NCBI GenBank assembly: GCA_015680685.1
Contig: MNCI01014205.1
Span: 1,146,725 to 1,210,724, forward strand
Length of the DNA: 64,000 nt
Source of the DNA: Gnetum montanum
Lineage: Eukaryota; Streptophyta; Gnetopsida; Gnetales; Gnetaceae
Direction of reading: 5' to 3'
Part shown: positions 11,824 to 22,444 of the stretch, in pieces
Layout of the letters: each line of letters starts with the position of its first letter
How positions within the stretch are numbered: position 1 is the stretch's first letter
Notes under the pieces: model-generated
What the model was told of the DNA's origin: nothing
The model's input: the letters and a program-made list of their open reading frames with translations, nothing else
Databases searched by the model: none
Made by a program: the position numbers and the translations under genes

Positions 11824-12950
11824 CTAAATGTGGTATTGCTTTAGGTACATGTGATTCACCAGATTTGTAAGTTCGTTGCCGTTGGTGTCCACTAGCCTGA
11901 ATTCTCCGTTGCCATATTTGTTGATGACCAAGAAAGGGCCCTCCCAGCTTGCAGAGAATTTGCTCACTAGCTCACGAATGGCTTTAAGGACCAAGTCTCC
12001 TTTCTTAATCAGTCATTGATGCAGGTTGCGATGATGCTTCTACTTCTACTTGTCCTAATAATTCTCGATGCTATCAAGTGTTTGGATGCGTTTATCCTCC
12101 ACTAAGTCTAGATTCACGATCCTGGACTCGTTGTGTTGAGTCTCATTTATAACCGTGGAGAGGACCATCCATAGTGAGGGAACCTATAGTTCAAGGAGCA
12201 ACACTGCTTCAGATCCGTAGACTAGGCTGTAGGGCATTCTACCCATAGTTGTTCTGCATGTCGTATGGTAGGCCTATAGCATGTAGAGGATTTGCTCATG
12301 CCATCATTTCTTGTTGCTATTGAGCATCTTCTTCAGTAAATTGATAACCACCTTGTTTGTTGCTTCTGCTTGATCATTTTCTTGCGGGTAATATGGTGAG
12401 GAAAGGATTGCTTAATACCAAGGTTATTGCAAAAATATTTTATTTTGGTACTACTAAATTGTGGTCCATTATCGGTCACAATAGTCATGGGAAGCCCAAA
12501 CCTTATTACTATGTTATCCAAGATAAAATGGCAAACTTGTTGAGATGTAGTCTTTCGTAGGGGAATAGCCTTGACCCACTTTGTGAAATACTTAGTGGCA
12601 GTGATAATGAAGCTATGTCCTGCGGAAGACTTAGGTGTGATGGGACCTATGATTTCTAGTCCCCATCGTTGGAATGACCAAGTGGTCTATCTGGTATGAA
12701 AATCCATTAGTGACACATGTATTACATTTGCGTAATGCTGACATGTGTCACATGTCTTAACTTTGGTAAGGAAATCTCATTCCATGTACAGCCAGTAATA
12801 CCCTAAGAATTTGATTTTAGCGGCCATGGTTTGAGGGGCTATGTGTTCTCCACATAGTCCTTCATGGACTTCGCTAATTATCCTTTGTGCTTGGTCATTG
12901 TTAATGTCGGTTAGCAATACCCCATCAAAGGAGTGGCTACATAGAGTGTT
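11824..12950 (-). pseudogene. Element B integrase (pol 3' part)
   Basis: Integrase with the second half of the HHCC finger (KTCDTCQ near 12750), WGLEIIGP where the first catalytic Asp is replaced by Glu (about 12655), VTDNGPQFSS (about 12470) and a C-terminal end matching A and C, with the stop at 11824. In-frame stops and a degraded PQ..QAE block near 12390 make it inactive. It follows RNase H in the same order as in C. Confidence 0.85.
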
Positions 12951-15278
12951 GTCTCCGATGATGACGTATTGCCTAGCACGCTTGCGGATTACGTCTTTCT
13001 ATGCAGATGTTAACTCATGTAGTGGTTCGCCATGTAGAAGGTAGGTTTTAATGTTTCGTACCATTCTGGCATTCCTTCCGCACTTAGAGAAGAAATTTGC
13101 GCTACTTGGGTGATAGGATCTATACATTCTATCATTAAAGCGGGCTAGGTGGCAAACAAATGTGGTGGCACGTTTAAAGCTAGTGTAGCTAGTGCATCAG
13201 CTACAGTGTGCTCACTACGTGGCACATGTTGGACGTTAGTCGTTGTAAATCGTTTCAGAAGATCTTTAGCCATATCGCAAATGCATGACTTTGCAAGCAT
13301 AGATTTCTGTGATCTGATTGATAATGAGCATTGAATCACCTCGAATTGCCAGGTGTTGAACGCTCAATTCTGTGGCTACTAACAATCCCCTGAGGAGCCC
13401 CTTGTATTCTACCACATTGTTCATACAGGGAAACGCCAGGCGGTAAGCCAATGGACGAACATCCTCAGGAGAAAGCATGATGATGACGGCGGCACTGTCG
13501 CCTTTGGTAGTCAAAGCTCCATCAAAGTGTAATGTTGCTTCGAGGCTTGTTGATGCAAGGATTAAACTATGTACATGTTCGTTAGGAAACTCAGGCTCTA
13601 TTATGGCCTGATTGTTAATCAATGATGTTACAAGTTGGTTGGCTATCGCTTGGCCTTTCGTGGAAGATTGGCCAACGTAGTGCAAGTCAAATTCCGCTGT
13701 GATGGCTTTCCATCGGGCTATCCTACTGCTCTCGTATAAATTATTTGTAATGGCCCGTAGGATGTTGTTCTTGCAAATTATGTTAACTTGGCTGTGAAAA
13801 AGATAGTGTCTATATTTCTTGAGCATAAAAACCAATGCCAAATAGTTATGCTCCACTTCATTGTACCTCATTTCATGCACAAATAGAGCATGACTTAGAT
13901 AATAGATAGGGATTTCTGACCTGTCGTCCCTCTTTTGACACAATAACATGGCTATGGATACATTTGAACTTGCCAGGTAGATATAGAAAGGCTGATCCCT
14001 TTGTGGCGGGAAAATCGTTGGCAAGTGTAGTAGCTTCTCATTTAAGTCGTCAAAAGCATGCTAGAAGTCTTTGGTCCATTCGAAGTTAAGGCCCTTCTTG
14101 AGCAAATGTTGCATAGGGTGCAATTTATCTATCAATTTTGAGATGAACCTCCTGATAAACTGTAACCTACCTTGCAACCCACGTAGTTCTTTAAGGTTTG
14201 TAGGTGGTGCTAGGTTAACGATGGCCTTAACCTTTTCAGGGTCAACTCTCATGTTAACCTCCAACACCACAAATCCCAACATGCGTCCAGTCTTGACTCC
14301 GAATACACATTTTGTTGGGTTGAGTTGTAGGTCGTGTTTGAGACATCATTTAAGGATTAACTCCAAATCCTCTAGGTGATCTGCCAACTTCCTCGACTTG
14401 ACAGCTATGTCGTCTACGTAGTCGTTCAATCTCTCTAAGAGGTAATCGCTAAAGATATATGTTATGGCACGTTGATAAGTTGCTCCAGTGTTTTTCAACC
14501 CAAAGGACATCATGGTATAACAGAAAGTTCCCCAGGGGTTCATGAAAGTTGTAGTCAGCTGATGTTCTAGGTTGATGCGGATTTGATTGTATCCCAAAAA
14601 CCCATCCATAAAGGACAGTAAATCGTGTTCGGCTGTTGTATCGATAAGTTGGTCAATACTTGGTAATGGGATATTATCTTTAATCGTTGCCTTGTTCAGA
14701 TCGTAGAAGTCTATACAAATGTGTATTCCTCCCATTTTCTTAGACACAACAACGATGTTCGATACCCAATCTGAGTAATCCACCGTGCGGATGAAACCAG
14801 CTTGATATAGCTTAGTGATTTCATCACGCACTGCTAACGTGATTTTGGGCTTAATCTTCCATGATTTCTGTCTAATCGCTTTGATATGTAGGTCTAACAC
14901 GATGTTGTGCTGTATTAATCGTGGGTCTAAACCTGGCATGTCCTCGTACGACCATGTGAATTACGCAACGTGGTTTTGGAGAACTCGAGATATGTCACTC
15001 TGTGTTTGTTGGTTAAGGAGGGAACTAACCTTTAGAGTTTTACTTTCTCCTTTGTGCATAACCACAGAGACCTCAATGAGGGAATCCTCAGTCACATCAC
15101 CAACCTCTAAGTCTAGGGTTCGGTCCAAATGTTCTGGCCAACCTTGGGATAATTTTGAGGTTACTATGGTTATGTCATAGGAGAAGGTGTCAGTTCCTAT
15201 CATTTCTAGACTAGGTTGTCTAATATTTTTCCTGTATGGGCCTATTAGGGTCAGGGGTGCAAGTAAAGCTTCTTCCAT
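12951..15278 (-). pseudogene. Element B pol: RT, RNase H and second RNase H
   Basis: Pol begins with its own ATG at 15278, 12 nt after a splice-acceptor-like TTTTGTAG/G. A roughly 100-residue linker (..APLTLIGPYRKN..) precedes RT. RT motifs: KLYQAGFI, WVSNIVVV, ICIDFYDLN, SFMDGFLGYNQI and YVDD at 14409-14420. The Ty3-type RNase H follows (FYIYLASS, IYYLSHAL, LALVF, DLHYVGQSSTKGQAIANQ), then a second RNase H (LHFDGALTTKGDSAAVI, NNVVEYKGLLRGL, AIRGDSMLIINQ; 13650-13290). Only a few stops interrupt 15278-13266. Two tandem RNase H domains are a Tat/Ogre-lineage mark. Confidence 0.92.
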
Positions 15279-15289
15279 TTGCAAACTGA

Positions 15290-15310
15290 CCTACAAAACT
15301 GCCAAGAATG
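15290..15310 (-). promoter_or_regulatory. 3' splice acceptor before pol ATG, element B
   Basis: The minus strand reads a T-rich stretch then TTTTGTAG/G, followed 12 nt later by the pol ATG. Equivalent sites exist in A (47264) and C (33145). Confidence 0.55.
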
Positions 15311-15382
15311 GAGACTGTTACATTGCTTTTGTCAACAAGATGAAATAATATAAGGCTTTAGAGGTACGTATCTAAAAGGTTG

Positions 15383-15613
15383 CCAATTTAAGGTCTTAGC
15401 AGACCATCACAATATGTAGAGTTTGTAATACAACATCAAGCAAGGTTTCCTAGGTGTTAAGTTAAAGTTTTCGTAAACTATAGCTAAAAGTATAAGGTGG
15501 TGTGATTAGCATGGCAAAATAGCTAATTTAGAATTTTTTTGCAGACCATAGTTAATGCGATTGGATTACGAGACGATAAGCTGTGTGTTAGTTTAGGGTC
15601 TTTTCGGATTGTC
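15383..15613 (-). repeat. Element B hairpin array ii (between antisense gene and pol)
   Basis: About four degenerate units. The clearest, in sense, is GGTCTGCTAAGACCTTAAATTGG with a GGTC/GACC stem. The array ends about 92 bp before the pol splice acceptor. Confidence 0.7.
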
Positions 15614-18600
15614 ATTAATGTGATATCTACGAGGTTAATGGTGCGATCTTTATGCTTCATGTCAAACTGACATGCCTGCGTTTCGAGAAAGTTCCACATT
15701 GATTGGTCATGAAAACTACAAGTTTTCACTATTACGCTTATTAGTAGATATTTCATCCTCAAGGTGGATTGTGAACGTAGCGAGGTTGAGTTAGGCTAAA
15801 GCAACAAAAAAGCATAAATTAACAATTTCGCAGAGGTTATTGAGGTGGAACAATGGTAACAAATACTGAACGCAAACACCCCAAGTTAGCCAAGATTGAT
15901 GAAGTTAAGGAAAGTTTGGGGCAAATTTCAAAAGCGCAGGTCAAAACTCAGGAGGCTACTCCGCTCGTTCGGTAAGTCATTCTTCACCTTTGTTATGTGA
16001 TATATGCGTTGGGTCGTTTTTGCTGTCATTGTACTGTAATTTGTATTTATTTCGAAAATGTGCACCGCGCTGGGTATCGATACCTGCCTATGCTAGTTAC
16101 GCTATGGGAATTTGTAATGCTACCCTTATCGCCGTTGTCATGGACAGACCTCGCACAGTCGCAAGGGTTTTGGGTGATCATGGGTAATATTGTACAAACA
16201 TACCGCGTAACTAGTGAGGTGTCTAGGTGTTGTATCCTTGCGTAGTGAAAAAAGGGGTTCCATTTCCTTGCCCATAATGGTCACGTGTTATTCTAGGGTA
16301 AGATGCTGCATCACCTTTATTGCCATTATCATTGATAGACCTTGCACTATTGCAAGGGTTTCGACGGTTTTGGTAGTGCATTTCTAGTGTAACATGTGAT
16401 TTTCTAAGAGTCAAAGCATCGAGAACCCTAGTGTTGCATGAAGGATTCTTGTGAGCTTTTTTGATTTGTTTTGACGTTGTTAGAATGCCTAAAATATTTT
16501 CTAATGGTCATGTGTTCCATTGTAAAGGGTTACGCTAAAGCTCGTTCTAATCGTTCTGGAGATTGTGGGCATTTTATGTTGTCTACATGCCCCTGTGGCC
16601 AACATTCCTCCTCCTCATGCTCGTGTAGGAGAAGAGGCGATTTGGTTCCGAATAGGGGCTCGGGAGTTCCTACAATTTTTGTTGCATAATTTTAGCGTAA
16701 TTATTTGGTCGCATCTATCAGTCGAGAAAGTCACCACCATTCTGGAAATGTTGTTGGTTAGGTCAACACAGAGCATCTTAACGTTTCTGATGGATGGCTC
16801 AATCGAAGCCGTGGGAGGAAGAGATTGTGAACTGCACACCAAGGGTTTGAGGCCCTTATCTTGGATCTAGGAGATGCCCAGGTTTAACTATTATCACACC
16901 TACAACATGTTGTTCGTGGCTCATCATCTCACGACCTATTTTCAAAACCCACCTGGCATTGTGTATTATGTCGGAGGGTAAGTGCTGTCAAGGTATTGTG
17001 ATGTGTTAATTGCTATTTATTTTTTCGTTAGATGTGAAAAATCTTTTGTACTCTATGACATAGGTTTTTTATCGATGTAGATGGTCTCCAAGGTGATACG
17101 GACATGTTATCTATAGCCGAAACAGCCATAAAGGAATTCACTTCCATCAGCAATGTGCATGCTGGTGTCCTGGGACAACTAGGATTTGAAATCCAACACT
17201 ACCCTATCCGGTATGCCAAATTCTTTGCCAAGTGTAGAGACTCTGGATGGCTGGATAAGGAGTGGACTTTAGATCGTCCCATCACCGTTGACGGTGTGCA
17301 AGAGGACATCCCAACGTTTCCTTTGCCCTTTGAACTTGTTAAGTTACGCTACGTTGATCAAATGCGTAACCCTATAGAATGAGAACAATGTATAAGGTTT
17401 TATTATTTTGTTATTTTGTCTAACTTGTTGTTTTATGTTTATAGTCAAAGAATCGCGGGAGGTCACGATGATAGCCTTTGAGCGTGACGCAGCCACCATC
17501 TTCTTCCGCTATGATGACCTGAATGAAGCACAATGCTGGCTTTGCCACGGAGCGGCCGCAACTGTTACAACCAATAATCTCCGAGAAGCTAGGTTGATGG
17601 AGCTATTTCTAGCCATAACTCTCGATGTCATAGTAGCTGAAATGTTGGCCCTAGTTGACTCTTTCAGCGAACAAGCTGAGCGTCTCCACACTTGTGTGCG
17701 TAATGTGCGCGCGAGTTTTGATATTAATGCTCAACTGTTTGCCGCCTTTTTTGGCATTCCTTTTGATGGTCTTCCAATGGAAGAAAGATTAAAAAAGAGT
17801 TCTAAACATCAGAAGGACATAAAGGAGTGGCTAGGGGTTAAAAAAGAACCAAAAGGCATCTATGCTGATAAGATCAAGCTAAAGGTGGCTAAAGTCATTT
17901 ACCCCCTCTTTCTAGCTCGTGCTTTCCCCAAGCTACTCTCCCAAGGAAAAAGCCTTGGCATAGAGCAGGCCTGGATCATGTAGGAGGTTATGGAGGAGGG
18001 GACATGATATAATTGGGCCAAGAACCTCACTGAAGGCCTGCAAGCTAAAATGGTCAAGCTTCGCAAGAAGCTTGAGTCTCGTTTCAATGTGCATTTTGCC
18101 TTCTTCATAGCTTGTTTGCAGCATTTTGCCAAATTCATGGTGGTTCGCAAGGATGGGGTCTGGGTGCAATAGGATCGTAACTAGATCTTCAAACCATGGA
18201 TTTCCCAGGTCTTCCGCACCGTCTGATCCCAAGATCCTCCTGAAGGTATCGGGGAGTCGTTTTCACTAACTAAGGATTAGGTGGCGCCACCTATCCGAGG
18301 TCAAGACAGCATGGGTGGGGCATCCCCTTCTTACACCAGTAGTGCATTGAGGGGGAAGCACCTAGCAGCAAAAATAGTAGCTTCATTGGTTTAGTAGAAA
18401 AATGTCATTTGGTTGTGGAATCTCCTAGCCCGACTGATGAAGAGGGAAGAAAACTACAAATTAAGTTTCATAGGAGCCATCCCTCGGTTGGTAAGTAGAG
18501 AGATGCGTAATTAGTTTATGTGTGTTACGCTACATATAGACATTGTTGCATCACATAGTGCTTGTGAAAGGTGAGTAAAGCTTTTTGTTTTTGTTAACTA

Positions 18601-19804
18601 TGATGTGTTTTATAGAAAAAAATAGATGTAGAGGGATTGACCCCTGAAACGGGGGCCATAGTCCAGCGATGTGGAGAAGGGGCCCCAGTTTTGGAAAAGG
18701 AGGCCCCTATTGGCAACATGGGCAGTACATAGGCTCCTATGCCTGAGGGGAAGACAAGCGTAGAAGATGCTACGGCCCTTTTGGAGAGACTAGAAAGGGA
18801 AGAGCGGCTCGTCGTTGGTGAGTTTAGCGACTTGCCTTTGTCTTAAATTTTTCCTTTTGTCTACTATGTTATGTTTAACTTGTTTTGTTTGCATAGTAGG
18901 CACTCCTGATAATAGTAGCATACCTTCATCAGCAACCCCTACTGATCATTGGGCTGAGGCTCTTGAAAAATTCGCCTTCATGGAGGGAATTGTGAACGAC
19001 ATGATTAGTCACTTGGAGCGAATCGATCCTAAGATTGGTACATCACTATTGCTACGCGATGATTGTTAAACTGTCACATTGTGTCATCCTGTTACGTCTA
19101 ACTATTATTTTCGTGTTATATAATCTCATCTCAAATGGGATCCTAAAGAGCCTATCGACGTAGATGCTACTCCTGAACCTTCACCAGAGGTGACCAAAGT
19201 GCCACGCTGCATTTACAATGAGATGCATAAGTGTGCGTTACGCTCAGCCCTTTCTCTATGGGAGAGTTAGAATATCAATGAAGACCTCTGGAAGAGGCTG
19301 CAGAAAGAGGAAAAAGAGAAAACGGCCTTAACTACTAGGGTTAAGGACCTTAAGTCTAGGAACGAATTTTTGCAAGCCCAAGATACCAATGACAGAAATT
19401 GGTGAACAACTGTGATTGACTATGCTCGCTATTGGACAGTCGTCAGGAACAATGTCTAAGCCAATTGTGAGCTCATCGAACAACGAATGCAAATGGATCT
19501 CCTAGCTTAAAAGAACCAAGACTAGAAGGATTTTACCACGAGGGTCCAAGAATGGGGGCGAGCATAAAAAAATCATAAACACATGTGAAACACCACAAAA
19601 TTCTGAGCTTAGCACTTCTCCGACAAGAATCGAGCTAAGTCATGATGCTCTCCAGCATGACTAAAGCTTGAGGACCTCACAGATAGCTTCAAATGGAGTT
19701 GAAATAAGCAAGAAATGGTTCCCTGGGATCCACAGAAGACTACAGTGACATCTGGCATCAAAATTGGCAAATTTTGAGCTCAAAATACTTGGTTTTCACT
19801 AAGT

Positions 19805-21030
19805 ATGCATCATGTACGCTGGCCTATACATGCCCAGCGTATGGCCCAGCGTGCAGCAACTCTTGAGCCGCAAAAAATCAACAAAATAGGATAGAATCAA
19901 AGGTCTAGACTCCCCATGACCTTCCCTAAGGTCCTAGGTAGGTCTTAGGCTCCTAAAAATCAAATTTTGGACACCAAACAGGTCATTTCCTGCCTACACG
20001 CTGGTTCACACGCCCAGCATGTACCCCCAGCGTATGACTTCAAAGGTGACCCAAAATAGGCACTTCAGAGCAAGATTTTCACAAGGCATAAACTCTTAGA
20101 GATAGGGAAATTATTAGGAATCATCATGGGCTCAAGGAAATCAAGTTGTGACCTTGAAATCATGCACTTGAAAGTTCACATGCTGAGCATGTACATCCTG
20201 CACGCCTAGCGTGTATGCCCAACGTGTGGCACCAAGGACAAGGTCAAACACACACTTTTAGGTAATTTTTTGGCATGGGGTTGATCCTCAGGACATGGGA
20301 ATCCATTCTACATTAGCAAAATCTTTTAAAAATTTCATTTTGGGCATCAAAAGTATCATTTTTGGCCTCACACGCTGGCCTATACACCCAACATACAACC
20401 AACATGCACCTCAGAGATGAGCCCAAAATTCCATCGAAATGAAGTAAAAATCAGCTCCTGGACAACTTGGAGAACCAACAAGACTCAAGGATCAGTGTAC
20501 ACATCCTATCATATGAAATATGATTCCTAAATTGTAGTTTTCATGCTCACACGCTGGCCTATACGCCCAGCATGTGGCCAGCATGCTCAACTTCAGGCCT
20601 CCCAAAACCCTGCTAAATCAAGCTCAAATGAGCCCAAATTCAATAGGAAGCATCCTCAAGACATCAAGAATCTAGATCCATGATCAAAACTAGCTTCAAA
20701 AATCAAAATATAGGTCAAAATATTTCCCTCTTGAACACCTATTGTCTAGCGTATAGAGCGTATACGCCCAGCGTATGAGGGTACAGAAACATGCCAGACA
20801 CCCAAACTCACATGTAGGAAGCTCTATGGACATGCCAGGACACCTCGGAGCTTAGAATAACATGATGAATCTAGAAATAGGATGCCAAAGCTCAGATCTA
20901 CAGGCTAGAACCATGAAATCCATTGTACAACTATCATTCATTCATTTTTTGTGGGCATGAAAGTTCACATGCTGAGGATCTGCACGTCCAACGTGTGAAC
21001 TGGATAGTGTTCACGCTATACACTTGTAAA
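19805..21030. repeat. ACGCTGG/CCAGCGT palindrome field in LTR C U3
   Basis: Recurrent blocks such as tacgctgg..tatac..gcccagcgtatg occur, each an inverted pair around a short loop, about every 180 bp (near 19820, 19995, 20195, 20370, 20555, 20755, 20980). It occupies the same U3 place as the GCTACGC field of A and B but with a different core word. Confidence 0.8.
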
Positions 21031-21135
21031 ATTTTATTCTTTCACACCAGTCAATGCCCCACCTATCGCTAGATCCATAAATTTCACATCCCATAGCCAA
21101 TCATCCCACTCCAGATCCGAATTCCACACTCTAAG

Positions 21136-21145
21136 ATCATATAAA
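21136..21145 (+). promoter_or_regulatory. Possible LTR C TATA box
   Basis: catataaaaa, downstream of the palindrome field. The 3' LTR has lost this stretch. Confidence 0.45.
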
Positions 21146-21708
21146 AATTCCAATTTTTGACTAAATCGGGGTTCAGGGGGGGTTCAAAAAGTTGGTCATT
21201 TTCACACATAGAGCATGGGAGCACAGATCTCACACACTGGGCATACATCCTACATGCTAAGCATATAGCATTCATGCTGTGCCTACAAAAATTCCTAGTA
21301 GTTTTCATCACCCATCCTCATCAACCAGGGCTATACGTCTGCCTTCTGTAGATCCAAAACTGCACATAGACTGGTGCTTTGTACACACTCTTTTTCAATA
21401 CATTTGATACATTTGACCAACTTTCATTACAGTTTACATCGTTTTCTATGTTTATGGACGTTTACATTTTCTGTACGTTTCGTACTAGTTTACATTTAGT
21501 TGCAGTTTACGTATAACCCAACGTGTTGTAGCGGCAAACATTGGGGAAGTCCTTGTTTGATCCATGTGCGGACCATCCAAGGTACTCTACCTTCATCTGT
21601 TTCCAGCTTGCCCTCAAGCAGAGGTAGGGTTTGCTATGCTTGTCTATGAATCTTTCGATGCCTATAACATTCCAGTCCGACACCGACGATTTCAGACGAT
21701 ACGGTTTC

Positions 21709-21727
21709 TGGCACTAGAAGGAGGGCC
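21709..21727 (+). other. Element C primer-binding site
   Basis: TGGCACTAGAAGGAGGGCC a few bases after the LTR end. A has TAGCACTAGAAGGAGGGCC and B TGGCGCTTGAAGGAGGGCC at the same place. The three copies imply a common site near TGGCGCTAGAAGGAGGGCC, ending in TGG-complement CCA as for a tRNA 3' end. Which tRNA is not determined here; tRNA-Arg is reported for Ogre elements. Confidence 0.8.
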
Positions 21728-22444
21728 TTTCTTCATCATTTCTTAGATCTACTTCGATCCAGGCCTGATCTCTTCAGATCTACTGCACCACCTTTTAGAT
21801 CTACTCCTCACAGTCCTAGATCTACTCTCAGTTCCATTAGATCTGCCTTTATCAACTCTAGATCTAAGTTTTTCTCATCCAGATCTGCACCCTCTTTGGC
21901 CAGATCTGCACGTTGTACCAGGTACACGCTATGACTTAGCCTTTCCCTTTGTAAAATTTTCATTTTTTGGGGATATACGCTGCCTTATTATTTTATTTTT
22001 ATCTTAAAACACTTAGTTTTTCCTACCTATAAGGTTGCAAACTGTACTGCACCCTTGGTATACACTGACCACTTACTCTGCATGCTGTAGACCCTGTCTA
22101 CATGCTGTCTAGTTTTCTTGCACATTGTAGACCCTGTCTACATGTTGCCACCATTTTCAGCATGCTGACCAATCTGTCTGTATGCTGACTATTGCAGTCT
22201 ATACATTGTGAACCCAGTTCACATGCTATGACCAGTTCCTACATGTTGACAATAGTGCCTGTACGCTGTGAAAGTGGTTTGTACGCTATGACTAGTGTTC
22301 ACACACTGTGTATAACCCTCACACGCTTAGCATACAGGGTTATATGCTGAGTACACTGTTCATAATTTCATACTTAGCCAAATTTTTATCATTTTTCACT
22401 TAACATTATCTCATACTTACCTTGACACATAGATAAGTCCAGAC
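21728..22444 (+). other. Element C leader with AGATCT repeats
   Basis: Untranslated leader between PBS and gag. About eight AGATCT palindromes lie within 21744-21911, followed by a field of tgctg/acgctg words up to about 22370. The antisense gene's 5' region (31430-31800) has a similar AGATCT cluster. Confidence 0.7.

Larger units (their letters stand above)
19586..21703 (+). repeat. Element C 5' LTR
   Basis: 2,118 bp, starting TGAAACACCACAAAATTCTG and ending ..GATACG (CA end changed to CG). A TATA-like tataaaaa lies at about 21138. The ACGCTGG field lies upstream. Confidence 0.9.

Noticed and set aside
14071-15180. Plus-strand frames opposite element B RT
   Set aside because: They are shadows of the minus-strand pol, which carries the RT and RNase H motifs.
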